Positions 51,442-60,629 of a DNA stretch of 64,000 nucleotides are shown one piece after another. The stretch is from Longimicrobium sp. (GTDB lineage: Bacteria; Gemmatimonadota; Gemmatimonadetes; Longimicrobiales; Longimicrobiaceae). Under the pieces are notes generated by a model. That model was not told the DNA's origin and searched no databases. It was given only the letters and a program-made list of their open reading frames with translations. The translations under genes and the position numbers were made by a program. Position 1 is the stretch's first letter. The number at the start of each line of letters is the position of its first letter. The stretch covers positions 43,175 to 107,174 of the forward strand of contig DASUYB010000017.1 of assembly GCA_036377595.1 (NCBI GenBank), given 5' to 3'.

Positions 51442-54400
51442 TTATCCCCCGCCGCCGGCCAGGCGCGTCACGGGGTAGACCCACGAGAGCAGGAACTCGC
51501 GCACGGCGGGGAACTCGCTGCCGATCAGGGAGATGAGGGGGACCAGGCCGAAGACCACCAAGTTCATCACGAAGTGCAGGTCCCAGGTGATCTTCCCCGG
51601 TTCGGTATGGGCGATGCGGCTCAGCACGTCGTCGCGGTTCATCTCCACCATCACCTTCACCAGCGCGCCCACGGTCACCGCCAGCAGGGCGAAGAGGATC
51701 AGCTTCATCAGGCTCTGCGGCTCGTACGGATACGCGCCCGCGTGCAGCGTCACCAGGATCAGCGAGGCGAAGATGAAGAGCGCCAGCACGCGCATCTGGT
51801 TGATCACCGACTCGAGGTAGTCCACCACCTGCACGGCGGCGAACTCCTCGGCCGCACGCACCCACAGCGCCAGCTCGTCGCCCGCGGTGCGGCGGATGCG
51901 GCCGCTGGTGCTGGGGCCCTCGCCGAGCTCCGCCTTCTCCATCTGCTTCTTCACGCTCTCCACCTCGGCCGGTGCCGGCTCGCGGTCCCAGTACGCCTGC
52001 AGCACGGCCGCCAGCTGCACGAAGTTGCCGCCCACCGCCTCCTCCTGCCCCCACCGTCCCAATCCCGCCGCCGGCTGCGCCAGCCCGGCGTAGGCCAGCA
52101 CGCCGTCGCGCAGGTCCTGCTCGGCCACGGCGGCGGGGGACGGCATGGGGAGGGTGATCAGCGCGCCGTGGATGCGCGACGCGCCTGCCGGCACCGGCTC
52201 CGCCTCGCCCGACGGCTGGGGAGAGGCCGCCTCGCCCGCCACCCCGGCGGGGACGGGGGCGGCGCCCACCACCTTCATGACCCGCACCGCGTTGCGGTTC
52301 ACCAGCGCCTCGGAGAGCGCCTTCAGGTGCCGCCACTGCGTCGCCGCCACGGGGGCCACCACGGAGGAGCGGGGGACGCCCAGGAAGGCAAGCCGCGTCA
52401 GCCGCGCGACCCGTCGCGGGAGCCGCTCGAAGGCGGTGATCAGCGGCGTTCCCGACATCGCGTGGAGGGTGCGGCGCAGGCCCGACCAGACCGCCAGCAG
52501 CCGGTAGACGGCCCACGCGGTGGTGGCCACCATCGCGATCAGACCGAAGCGGTAGAGCGCGTCGAACGACGCCCCGAAGCCCGCCAAGTGTTCCACCGCG
52601 CGGTAGCGGCTGAGGACCACGCAGAGCGAGGCCAGCCCCAGCCCCAGCGCCAGCACGGCCGCGCCTCCGTCGGGGACCAGCCGCGACAGGCGGTCGCGCA
52701 CCTGCCGCACGCCCTCCACCGCGCGCCGCGGGAGCGCGGTCGACCATTCGGCGGGGCCGTCGGCGGCGTCGCGATCGTTCTTCGCGGGGTCGTGCGTGGC
52801 GTCGAGCTCCAGGCAGGCGGCCTCGAACGAGGTCACGTGCCGCTGCGCGCGCACGCGGCGCAGGTGCCAGCGCGACCAGGCCGCGAACGCGGCCGCGGAC
52901 AGCAGCAGCGGCAGGATGGGCGACATCCCCCCGTCCAGCCGCCAGCCGCGGTGGAAGAGCAGGGCAAAGGGGACCGGGTCTTCGGCGACGGCCACGGCGG
53001 CCACCTCCCACGCGTACCAGAGGGTCAGCCCCAGGTAGCCGGCGGTGCTCACCAGCACCGCGTAGCGGGCGGCCACGTTCAGCCGCCACAGGTCCAGCCG
53101 CTTGTGGCGCTCCTCCCCGCACGTCTCCATCGCGCGGTGGTACTGGGCGATCCAGCGCACCAGCGAGGTGGCGGCCGCGACCACGCCGGCGCCGAGCACG
53201 GTACCCGCGGCCGCGCACAGCGCCACCGCCAGCGCCGCGATGCGTCCCGCCGCGGGCGCCAGGAAGTAGCCCGCCGCGACCAGCGCGATCCCCGCGGCGC
53301 AGAGCCAGCCGATCCCCGCCCAGACGTGGCGCCGCGCGGGGCGCAGCGCGCGCCGCCCGTCTCCGCCGCGCGGGCGCACCTGCAGCGCCCCGGCGACGGC
53401 GCACCCGGCCAGCAGCAGCATCCCCGCGGCGGCCACGGCCAGCGCCGCGTGGGGGCTCACCAGCAGGCGCGTCTCCTCACGGGCGGCCGAGTTCACCACC
53501 TGCAGGAGCGCCGAGGCGGCCACCAGCGTGCCGGGGAACAGTCCCCCGAACACGGCCACGCCGAAGACCATCCGGTACAGCGCCTCCTGCAGGCGCAGCC
53601 CGCCCCACTCTGCGCGCCGCGACAGCAGCAGCCCTTGGCGGTACCGGGTCCCAGGCCCCTCGACCTCGGCCAGCGCCGTTGCTTGCGCGGGGGTGACGGG
53701 CGACGGGTGCCCGCCGCGGGCCAGCGCGCGCAGCGCGTCGCACTGCTCCGGCGTCAGTGTGGAGTCGTGCGCCGCGCGCGGGATGCAGCTGACGGCGCGG
53801 AGACGGGTGAGCTGGTCCTCCGTCAGCCGCCCGCGCCGCCCCGCGTCCGCCAGCCCCCTGGTCCACCGCAGCGAGCGACGCAGCCCCGCGAACAGCCGCC
53901 GGTCGCCGTACGCGTCGGCGCGCAGCCCGAGCGCGGAGCCCAGGGTGGAGTAGAGGAACCAGGCGGCGGCCACCAGGATGGCGATCAGCAGCACGCCGGT
54001 CATGAAGTCGATGCGCGGGTCGGGCGCGGCGTACGGCGCCGCGGTCGTGTCCGACGGCGAGGCGTAGCCGCTTCCCACCGGGTCCAGCCGCAGCGGCATC
54101 AGCCCCGGGCTTCCCACCATCCCGATCCACACCGGCGGGTGGTGCGCGCCGCGGCTGCCGTCGGGATACGCGTAGTCCAGCAGCCCGCGCGATCCCAAGT
54201 GCATCAGCGCGGCGTTGTACACGCCCTGCGCGTAGTCGCTGGAGAAGGGGACCACCTCGCGGCCGCCGCTCCACAGCTGCGTCTCGGGGACGAGGGGATA
54301 GCTGGAGAGCACCACCATCCCGCGCAGGTCGCGGTTGTACTCGGGGGTCAGGTAGAGCGCGTTGTTCTCCAGCGCCACGAAGTACACGTCGCGCAGGCGG

Positions 54401-55863
54401 TTGCGCAGCTCCGAGGCGAGGAACAGCCGGTCGCGCACGTCCGACGCGGCGATGGCCACCGCGCGGATGTTGTGGCTGCGCAGCGTGTGGGCGATCTGGT
54501 CGAGCACCAGGTCCACCGCGGCCGCGGTCAGGCGCGAGGCCACGGGCGGCGTCTCCATCGGCCGCGCGCCGTCGGTCAGCGAGAGCGAGAGCCCCGTGCC
54601 CGCCCCCTCGTTCTGCGGCTGGCGGGCCAGGCGCAGCCGGTCGGCGTAGTCGTCGCGCAGCGTGCCGATGTTCATGGGGAACGACAGCCGCAGCGCCTTG
54701 GTCTCCTCGGGCTTGCTGCCGCCGGCCTGCTTGATCGCGTGCTCGTCGGTGGCCTGCACCGCCGGCCCGCGCTCGGCGGCCGAATCGGTCTCGTGCGCCT
54801 GCGGCTGGATCGTCCCCGCGCGGAGCGCCGTGTCGGGCGGCTCGGGGCGATCGGGCCCGGCGCGGGGCTTGGCCTCCACGGGCGAGCCGGGATCCCAGAT
54901 GCGCCCGTAGGCGGTGGAGCCCTCCACCAGGATCGCCAGCTCCTCGCGCTGCAGCCCCAGGCCGGGGAGCACGTCGCGGAGGAGCGCGCGGCGCAGTTCC
55001 TCGTCGGAGTTGACCGTGGCCGCGAAGTCGAACCCCTTCCCCTTCGAGAAGATCTCCCGGTTCACCGACCCCGTGGCCGACCCGGTGACGACGCTGGCGA
55101 TGCGGGTGGAGTCGCCGCCCTGCCAGCGCTGCAGCAGCGCGGCCAAGCCGGCGGACGAGCCGGTGAAGGTGGGGCCCACCAGGTGCAGCGTGTCGGCGGC
55201 CGGCTTGGCCTTGCCGGCCCCGGAGCCGAGCCGCGCCGGGTCGCCCGCGTAGCGGCCCAGCAGCAGGTCGCGCTCCGCCAGCGCGCGCGCCAGCGCCCGC
55301 GGGTGCACGCCCGCGGTGGGCACCTCGCCGACCAGGTAGAGGAGGCGGTAGCGCGGCGCGGCGGGGGTGATCTCGGCCTCGGTGGAGCGGAAGAGGATCA
55401 CCCCGGGATACGCCTCGCGCACGCGGCTGCGGGCGCTGTCGGCGACGACCGAGTCGGCGCGCACCACCCAGGGGAGCCACATCCGGTCGACCACGTAGTT
55501 CGACTGCTCGTGGGCGCGCCGCAGCGACTCGAGCATGGCGTCGTACGCCCAGTCCTCGTGCGAGTCCACGGGGTCGGGGATGGTGGCCACCATCACCGCC
55601 AGCGAGTCGGCCGGCTGGTTCACGAGGTACGGGTCGTCCGCGGGCTCGCCCAGGCTGGCGGCCAGCAGCTTCATCCCCATGTGCTCGTAGCGCCCGGGCG
55701 GCGCCAGCGTCGACTCGGCCTTCTTCGCCTCCTGCGCCGCGGGGGCGGAGACGCTGCCGGCGCGCTCGACGGCGGCCGCGCCGCCGCCCATGGAGCGCGC
55801 GATGATCCCGACGGCGGCCACGGCCGCGGTCAGGGTGAGGGCGGTGGTGCGTGCTTCGGACAT
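51442..55863 (-). CDS. Very large membrane protein with periplasmic-binding-like N-terminal region
   Basis: I do not recognise this family. The 1,473-residue product has an N-terminal membrane segment (TLTAAVAAVGIIARSMGG, residues 8-25) and an extracytoplasmic region of about 600 residues. Stretches such as GVILFRSTEAEITPAAPRYR, LHLVGPTFTGSSAGLAAL, ELAILVEGSTAYGRI, IRAVAIAASDVRDRLFLA and LRGMVVLSSYPLV follow the alternating strand/helix rhythm of a two-lobed periplasmic ligand-binding fold. From about residue 640 at least eleven hydrophobic helices follow (FMTGVLLIAILVAAAWFLYS through LHFVMNLVVFGLVPLISLIG), separated by soluble loops. It is monocistronic and its gene is divergent from 56005. 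A ligand-sensing transporter or signalling protein is one possibility. Confidence 0.75.
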   Translation of the reverse strand: MSEARTTALTLTAAVAAVGIIARSMGGGAAAVERAGSVSAPAAQEAKKAESTLAPPGRYEHMGMKLLAASLGEPADDPYLVNQPADSLAVMVATIPDPVDSHEDWAYDAMLESLRRAHEQSNYVVDRMWLPWVVRADSVVADSARSRVREAYPGVILFRSTEAEITPAAPRYRLLYLVGEVPTAGVHPRALARALAERDLLLGRYAGDPARLGSGAGKAKPAADTLHLVGPTFTGSSAGLAALLQRWQGGDSTRIASVVTGSATGSVNREIFSKGKGFDFAATVNSDEELRRALLRDVLPGLGLQREELAILVEGSTAYGRIWDPGSPVEAKPRAGPDRPEPPDTALRAGTIQPQAHETDSAAERGPAVQATDEHAIKQAGGSKPEETKALRLSFPMNIGTLRDDYADRLRLARQPQNEGAGTGLSLSLTDGARPMETPPVASRLTAAAVDLVLDQIAHTLRSHNIRAVAIAASDVRDRLFLASELRNRLRDVYFVALENNALYLTPEYNRDLRGMVVLSSYPLVPETQLWSGGREVVPFSSDYAQGVYNAALMHLGSRGLLDYAYPDGSRGAHHPPVWIGMVGSPGLMPLRLDPVGSGYASPSDTTAAPYAAPDPRIDFMTGVLLIAILVAAAWFLYSTLGSALGLRADAYGDRRLFAGLRRSLRWTRGLADAGRRGRLTEDQLTRLRAVSCIPRAAHDSTLTPEQCDALRALARGGHPSPVTPAQATALAEVEGPGTRYRQGLLLSRRAEWGGLRLQEALYRMVFGVAVFGGLFPGTLVAASALLQVVNSAAREETRLLVSPHAALAVAAAGMLLLAGCAVAGALQVRPRGGDGRRALRPARRHVWAGIGWLCAAGIALVAAGYFLAPAAGRIAALAVALCAAAGTVLGAGVVAAATSLVRWIAQYHRAMETCGEERHKRLDLWRLNVAARYAVLVSTAGYLGLTLWYAWEVAAVAVAEDPVPFALLFHRGWRLDGGMSPILPLLLSAAAFAAWSRWHLRRVRAQRHVTSFEAACLELDATHDPAKNDRDAADGPAEWSTALPRRAVEGVRQVRDRLSRLVPDGGAAVLALGLGLASLCVVLSRYRAVEHLAGFGASFDALYRFGLIAMVATTAWAVYRLLAVWSGLRRTLHAMSGTPLITAFERLPRRVARLTRLAFLGVPRSSVVAPVAATQWRHLKALSEALVNRNAVRVMKVVGAAPVPAGVAGEAASPQPSGEAEPVPAGASRIHGALITLPMPSPAAVAEQDLRDGVLAYAGLAQPAAGLGRWGQEEAVGGNFVQLAAVLQAYWDREPAPAEVESVKKQMEKAELGEGPSTSGRIRRTAGDELALWVRAAEEFAAVQVVDYLESVINQMRVLALFIFASLILVTLHAGAYPYEPQSLMKLILFALLAVTVGALVKVMVEMNRDDVLSRIAHTEPGKITWDLHFVMNLVVFGLVPLISLIGSEFPAVREFLLSWVYPVTRLAGGGG

Positions 55864-56004
55864 CGGAGGGGTCCTGCAAGGCGGTGCGGAGGACGGCCGG
55901 GCCGCCCCTGACGGGCGGCCGCGAGGAACGTCTGTGTCTGAATCTACCCGGCCCGACGGATTGCGCCAAGACTTCCGGCGCGCCTCTTGCCGTGCGCTCC
56001 GGTC

Positions 56005-56634
56005 ATGTCTACTCCGCGCATCTTCCTTCTCTCCCCGGCGTTCGCGGGCGGCAAGCGTGGCCAGCTGGTGATGCGCGACGCGGCGTCGTTCCCGCTGGCG
56101 AAGCAGCTGCGCACGCCCGAGGGGGCCGAGCTGGGCGAGGTGTTCTCGTTCCTCAGCGGCCTCTACTTCAGGGGAAAGATGGCCTACGTGCGGCGTTTTT
56201 CCGCTCCGCCGCCGGGGCTGCCCGGCGCGCTGGTGATCACCCCCACGCGCGGGCTGGTGCCGCCGGACGCGCCGATCGGGATCGAGATCCTGCGCGAGTT
56301 CGCGGGCGGCGCGATCGAGCTGCACGACCGCCGATATCGCGACACGCTCGAGACGCACGCCCGCGCGCTGGCCGAGCACGCCGGCGACGCCCTGATGGTG
56401 CTGCTCGGCAGCATCGCGTCGGGGAAGTACGTCGACGTGCTGTCCGGGATCTACGGCGAGCGCCTGGTCTTTCCCGTGGACTTCGTGGGGCGCGGCGACA
56501 TGAGCCGCGGCGGCCTGATGCTGCGCGCCGCCGAGTCCGGCGAGGAGCTCGAGTACGTCCCCGTCATCGGCGCCCGGCGCCACGGCGCGCGGCCGCCGAA
56601 GCTGGAGCCGAGGCGGTGGAAGAAACGCGTCTGA
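56005..56634 (+). CDS. Conserved hypothetical protein
   Basis: A 209-residue soluble protein starting MSTPRIFLLSPAFAGGKRG. Notable segments are ASFPLAKQLRTPEGAELGEVFSFLSGLYFRGK, a PAPPG-linker region, GALVITPTRGLVPPDAPIGIEILREF, and HAGDALMVLLGSIASGKYVDVL with GERLVFPVDFVGRGDMSRGG. The alpha/beta pattern suggests an enzyme-like fold, but no function can be assigned. It is divergent from the giant membrane protein and shares its 141-bp intergenic region. Confidence 0.75.
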   Translation: MSTPRIFLLSPAFAGGKRGQLVMRDAASFPLAKQLRTPEGAELGEVFSFLSGLYFRGKMAYVRRFSAPPPGLPGALVITPTRGLVPPDAPIGIEILREFAGGAIELHDRRYRDTLETHARALAEHAGDALMVLLGSIASGKYVDVLSGIYGERLVFPVDFVGRGDMSRGGLMLRAAESGEELEYVPVIGARRHGARPPKLEPRRWKKRV

Positions 56635-56688
56635 GTGCGAAAGTGCGAAAGTGCGAAAGTGCGTGAGTGCTGAGTGGTGAGTGCTGAG
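56633..56688. repeat. R6-type tandem repeat
   Basis: Four GTGCGAAA-like units then GAGTGCTGAGTGGTGAGTGC units, beginning within the stop codon of the preceding gene. The rest of the 384-bp gap to 57019 holds an R4 copy and a CCGATCCTCATCCC tandem (about 56804-56850). Confidence 0.75.
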
Positions 56689-56730
56689 GCTTCGGCTCGC
56701 GGATGTCGATGGTGCGCACGGATGCGGCGT

Positions 56731-56797
56731 CCGCAGCCTGCGCAGCAGGCTTCCCAATGTTCCAGCCGCGCGTTTACGCGCCCGTTCGATACCCGCC
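56731..56797 (+). repeat. R4 dispersed repeat copy
   Basis: AGCCTGCGCAGCAGGCTTCC, CAATGTTCCAGCCGCG then GTTTACGCGCCCG; the central 37 bases are identical to 37539-37605. Confidence 0.7.
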
Positions 56798-57018
56798 CTT
56801 CCCGATCCTCATCCCAATTCCCATCCCGATCCTCATCTCCATCTCACAATCACCCCATCACCCGCCTATTTCCTGATCTTTCTTACCGTCCAGAGCGGGT
56901 GGATACGGCTCGACGCGAGCGAACGCCTGGTGTCGAGCGGTGGCCGAGGGTTGACGCGGCGGCGGACGCGTGCCAGAATGGCGCACCGTTGGCCCACAGA
57001 ATCGAGGAGGAATCACGC

Positions 57019-57720
57019 TTGAGCACGACGAACGTGATCGTTCGCCCGCGCTTCGGCGGGCTGCGCCGGCCCGTGGGGGCGGCGCTGTGCCTGGCGCTCT
57101 GCGCCGGCTCCGTGGCGCCCGCGGGCTCGCAGCAGGGCCCGCGCGGGCCGCGGCTGGCCGGCGTCCGCGCCGACAGCGCGCGACAGTTGCGCAAGCCCGA
57201 GGGCGGCTTCTCGCGCGAGTTCTGGACGTGGCTGCGCGACGAGGCGCGCCGCTTCCGCGAGCTGAACGGCGGCCCCTTCGCCTTCGCGCTGCGCTACCGC
57301 ATCTCCGGCGACCTGGCCCGCGAGATCCACGACGCCGCGCGCGAGGAGGGGATCGACCCCGACCTGGCGTTCCGGCTGGTGCGCGTGGAAAGCATGTTCA
57401 ACCCGCGCGCGCGCAGCCCCGTCGGCGCGCTGGGCCTCACCCAGCTGATGCCCGGCACCGCGCGCTGGTTCGACCGCAGCCTCACCCGCGAGGGCATCCT
57501 GGAGCCCCGCACCAACCTGCGCGTCGGCTTCCGCTATCTCCACCGCCTGATCGACAAATACGGCGGCGACCTGCAACTGGCGCTCCTGGCCTACAACCGC
57601 GGCGACGGCGCGGTCGACCGCGACCTGGCCCGCGGCCGCAACCCCGAGAACGGCTACTCGCGCCGCGTCCTCGGCGTCGGCTTCGACCGCTACGCCGGCA
57701 CCGGCCTGTCCTCGCGCTGA
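57019..57720 (+). CDS. Lytic transglycosylase (SLT family)
   Basis: A 233-residue exported enzyme cleaving peptidoglycan glycan strands. A basic, hydrophobic N-terminus (FGGLRRPVGAALCLALCAGSVAPAG) is the export signal. The SLT domain spans about residues 85-230, with the catalytic Glu in RLVRVESMFNPRARSP, then GALGLTQLMPGTARWF, NLRVGFRYLHRLIDKYGGDLQLALLAYNRG. The TTG start is preceded by GGAGG at eight bases. A terminator-like stem follows at 57746. Confidence 0.87.
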   Translation: MSTTNVIVRPRFGGLRRPVGAALCLALCAGSVAPAGSQQGPRGPRLAGVRADSARQLRKPEGGFSREFWTWLRDEARRFRELNGGPFAFALRYRISGDLAREIHDAAREEGIDPDLAFRLVRVESMFNPRARSPVGALGLTQLMPGTARWFDRSLTREGILEPRTNLRVGFRYLHRLIDKYGGDLQLALLAYNRGDGAVDRDLARGRNPENGYSRRVLGVGFDRYAGTGLSSR

Positions 57721-57745
57721 CGGGCTTCGCGGGTGATGACGACGA

Positions 57746-57775
57746 CGGCGCCGCTCCAAACCCGGGGCGGCGCCG
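57746..57775. terminator. Terminator-like hairpin
   Basis: CGGCGCCGC and GCGGCGCCG form a 9-bp stem with a 12-base loop, 25 bases after the transglycosylase stop. Confidence 0.5.
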
Positions 57776-57790
57776 CTGCTTTGGTGGAAT

Positions 57791-57856
57791 CTCACGCGGA
57801 GGCGCGGAGACGCGGAAACGACCAGGCGCGGAGATGGCGATCGCATCTCCGCGCCT
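57791..57856. repeat. H-family partial element, copy 7
   Basis: A left arm CTCACGCGGAGGCGCGGAG is followed by a separate perfect hairpin AGGCGCGGAGATG / CATCTCCGCGCCT (57824-57856). It looks like a rearranged or half element. Confidence 0.6.
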
Positions 57857-57880
57857 TCGTTGTTCGCTGCCGATCGGCGT

Positions 57881-59017
57881 TCAGCCGGCGGCGGGCGGGT
57901 CGGTGGATTCCGGGGACGGCGAGTCGCCATATCCCGAAGTGGAGCCCGCCGCGGCCGCGACGGGCTCGCCTTCCACATCCGCATCCCCATCTCCCGAAGA
58001 TGCCGTCGGTGATGCGGTGCCGGCGCCCGCTGCGTCCTTCGCGCCGACGATGGGGAGGTTGCCCACGGCCACGGTGCCCGCGGGTGCCGCGTCCGCCTCG
58101 GCGGCGCCGGTCTCGGGGACCAGCGTGTTCAGGATCTTCTGCAGCTCGCCGGTGATGTCGCCCGCGGCCGCGCCGGAGGAGATCTGCTGCTGCAGCCGCA
58201 CCAGGCGCCCGGCCAGCGTGACCTTCCCCTGGTTGCTCTCCTCGTTGGCGCGGACCTGCGCCGCCCGCTCGCGCTGCGCGATCTCGTCCCTCGGGCTGGG
58301 ACGGAACAGCGCTTCCACCGTCTCCACCAGCTTGATCAGGATGCGGTAGACCGCCGAGGCCGAGAAGCCCCCCAACAGGGCCAGCGTCGGCTTGCCCAGC
58401 GCCGCGATCGCGCTGTCTTTCGGAACCGGCACCAGCACGGCCAGGATGAGCCCCGCCATGATCCCCAGCAGGAAGCGGATCCAGTATCCCGGCTCGTGCT
58501 TGGGATCGTATGTGCGCTTGACGATGTAGTCGCTCACCTGCATGAGCATGGCGAACGAGGCGCCCATGGCCGCGGCGGAGACGAACCACACCTCCAGCGC
58601 GATCGCGGTCGGCCCCGTCGCCTTCAGGAGGTCGGCCGTGCCGTCGTTGACCACGTCGGAGACGTTCACCGCCAGGAAGAGCAGCACCGAGATGGCCGCC
58701 ACCAGCATCATCCGCCGCACCACGCCCGCGTGGCCGAGCCAGGCGAGCCGCTTCAGGTCGTGGCCTTCGTCGCCCAGCGCGAGCAGCGCGCGAGGGGTGG
58801 CGGGGGCCACGAGCACCACCAGCTGCGAGTGGACGCGCGCAAGCGCGGCCATCTCGGCCGGGCCGGGCGAGGCGACCTGGCGGATCCGCTCCATCTCGCC
58901 CAGCAGCGAGGGAGAGACCTTCATCCCAGAGGCCAGCGCGAAACGCGCCATCACGGCGCACTCGTGCATCACCTGCTCGTGCAGGTCGGCGGCGCGCAGG
59001 GGAGAATGGGAAGCCAT
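57881..59017 (-). CDS. Hypothetical membrane protein with four helices
   Basis: A 378-residue protein of unknown family. A soluble helical N-terminal part of about 100 residues is followed by membrane helices MMLVAAISVLLFLAVNV, ALEVWFVSAAAMGASFAML, WIRFLLGIMAGLILAVLVPV and LALLGGFSASAVYRILIKLV. A coiled-coil-like charged segment (RDEIAQRERAAQVRANEESN) and a low-complexity Ala/Gly/Ser/Asp tail of about 90 residues complete it. No clear ribosome binding site. Neighbouring genes give no functional hint. Confidence 0.65.
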   Translation of the reverse strand: MASHSPLRAADLHEQVMHECAVMARFALASGMKVSPSLLGEMERIRQVASPGPAEMAALARVHSQLVVLVAPATPRALLALGDEGHDLKRLAWLGHAGVVRRMMLVAAISVLLFLAVNVSDVVNDGTADLLKATGPTAIALEVWFVSAAAMGASFAMLMQVSDYIVKRTYDPKHEPGYWIRFLLGIMAGLILAVLVPVPKDSAIAALGKPTLALLGGFSASAVYRILIKLVETVEALFRPSPRDEIAQRERAAQVRANEESNQGKVTLAGRLVRLQQQISSGAAAGDITGELQKILNTLVPETGAAEADAAPAGTVAVGNLPIVGAKDAAGAGTASPTASSGDGDADVEGEPVAAAAGSTSGYGDSPSPESTDPPAAG

Positions 59018-59229
59018 GCGGATTCGGGGGACGGGAGGGAGATGAAAATCGATTGCAGTGCATCAGTTTAGCGTGTTTCGGGCCGCATGTGAACCCTTTT
59101 CTTCGCCAACGCATGATCCGGCATCGACTTCGGTGATGCAAAGCTACGAAATGATCCCTCCTCCCGCGCCCGCGATGTTATCTTGAGACGGCGATCCCGT
59201 CGTCCCGACGCACCCACCCGCTCGCACCC

Positions 59230-60582
59230 GTGAAGACGACCCACCTTCTCCTGGCCGCGGCGCTCGCGGCCCTCGCGGCGCCGGCGCGCGCGCAGGACAC
59301 CATCCCGCGCCCCGCCGCCGACACCGCGCGCGCCGACACGATGCTCGTGGGCGGCGACACGATCATCATGCGCCGCAGCACCGCCCCTTCCGGCGCACGC
59401 GACAGCGGGCGCGCTCGCCCGCGCGACGGGATGCGCCGGCGCGATTCCGTGCGCCGCGAAGGCGCGCGCCGGCAGCCGCGCCCGGAGCGCGTCGCGGCGG
59501 ATACGACGGCCCGCGGCCCGCGCGTCTGCGCCGGCGGCGACGTGACGCTGGGGACGAACCTAGACACCACCTGGGTCTTTACCGCGTCGGCGCGACTGGG
59601 GCGGCGCGTGGCCGCGTTCCCCAGCGCCGACTCGCTGCTGGCGCCGCTGCGGCCGCTGCTGCAGGACGCCGACGTGGTGATGCTGAACGTGGAGAGCGCC
59701 ATCGGCGAAGGCGCGCCCGGACGGCGGAAGTGCGCGCCCAACTCCAACACCTGCTTCGCCTTCCGCTCGCCCGTGGCCGCGGCGGGCGCGCTGCGGCGCG
59801 TGGCGGGCGCCGCGCCGTTCGTCGGCAACGTGGCCAACAACCACGCGCGCGACGCCGGCGACGCGGGGTGGTACGCGACCATGCGGCACCTGCGCGACGC
59901 GGGCGGCTCCGTCACCGGCGCGGACACGCTGGCCGCGGTGGTCGAGGCCGCGAACGGCGACACCGTCGCGTTCCTCGGCTTCAGCCCGTGGACGGGGCCG
60001 GACCCGCGCAATCTCGCCGCGGTGCGGCGGCACGTCGCCCGGGCGGCGGCGCGGTATCCCTACGTCGTCGTGAGCGTGCACATCGGCGCGGAGGGGCGGG
60101 GCGCGCAGCACGTGTACAACGCCACGGAGATCTTCCTGGGCGAGGACCGCGGCAACTCCGTCGCGTTCGCGCACGCGGCCATCGACGCGGGCGCCAGCGT
60201 GGTGTTCGGCCACGGCCCGCACGTGATGCGCGCGGCCGAGTGGTACCGCGGCGGGCTGATCTTCTACTCGCTGGGGAACCTGCTGACGTACGGGCCCTTC
60301 ACCCTGTCGGACCCGATGAACCGCGGCGGCATCGCCTGCGCGGACCTGCAGCCGGCGGGCGGCGTGTCGTACGCCGAGCTACGGTCGACGCGGCAGACGC
60401 CGCCGGGCCTCGTCGCCCCCGACGCGGCGGGTACGGCGGCGCAGCTGGTCGACGCGCTGGGGCTGCAGGACTTCCCCGCCACCGTCGCGCGCGTCACGCC
60501 GGACGGGCTGATGGCGCGCGCCGGCACCCTCCCCGCCGAAGGCGCGCCGTCCGCGACCGGCCCGCGGCGGCGCCAGCGCTAG
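59230..60582 (+). CDS. CapA-family phosphoesterase-like secreted protein
   Basis: A 450-residue exported protein. A signal peptide (MKTTHLLLAAALAALAAPARAQ) and an Arg/Asp-rich linker of about 75 residues precede the CapA/poly-gamma-glutamate-synthesis metallophosphatase-like domain (about 95-390). That domain shows VCAGGDVTLG, VMLNVESAIG, GNVANNHARDAG, VVSVHIGAEG and VVFGHGPHVMRAAE. These are the metal-site positions of the family. The GTG start is used. The physiological role is uncertain; cell-surface polymer metabolism is typical for the family. Confidence 0.82.
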   Translation: MKTTHLLLAAALAALAAPARAQDTIPRPAADTARADTMLVGGDTIIMRRSTAPSGARDSGRARPRDGMRRRDSVRREGARRQPRPERVAADTTARGPRVCAGGDVTLGTNLDTTWVFTASARLGRRVAAFPSADSLLAPLRPLLQDADVVMLNVESAIGEGAPGRRKCAPNSNTCFAFRSPVAAAGALRRVAGAAPFVGNVANNHARDAGDAGWYATMRHLRDAGGSVTGADTLAAVVEAANGDTVAFLGFSPWTGPDPRNLAAVRRHVARAAARYPYVVVSVHIGAEGRGAQHVYNATEIFLGEDRGNSVAFAHAAIDAGASVVFGHGPHVMRAAEWYRGGLIFYSLGNLLTYGPFTLSDPMNRGGIACADLQPAGGVSYAELRSTRQTPPGLVAPDAAGTAAQLVDALGLQDFPATVARVTPDGLMARAGTLPAEGAPSATGPRRRQR

Positions 60583-60629
60583 TTGCGTCGCGCGAGGACG
60601 AACGACTGTGCATCGAATCACGAATGAAA

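Noticed and set aside
51415..55911. A 1,498-codon open frame on the plus strand opposite the giant membrane protein
   Set aside because: The minus-strand frame has a signal segment, membrane helices and normal codon pattern; the plus frame is His/Arg/Gln/Gly-rich with no hydrophobic segments.
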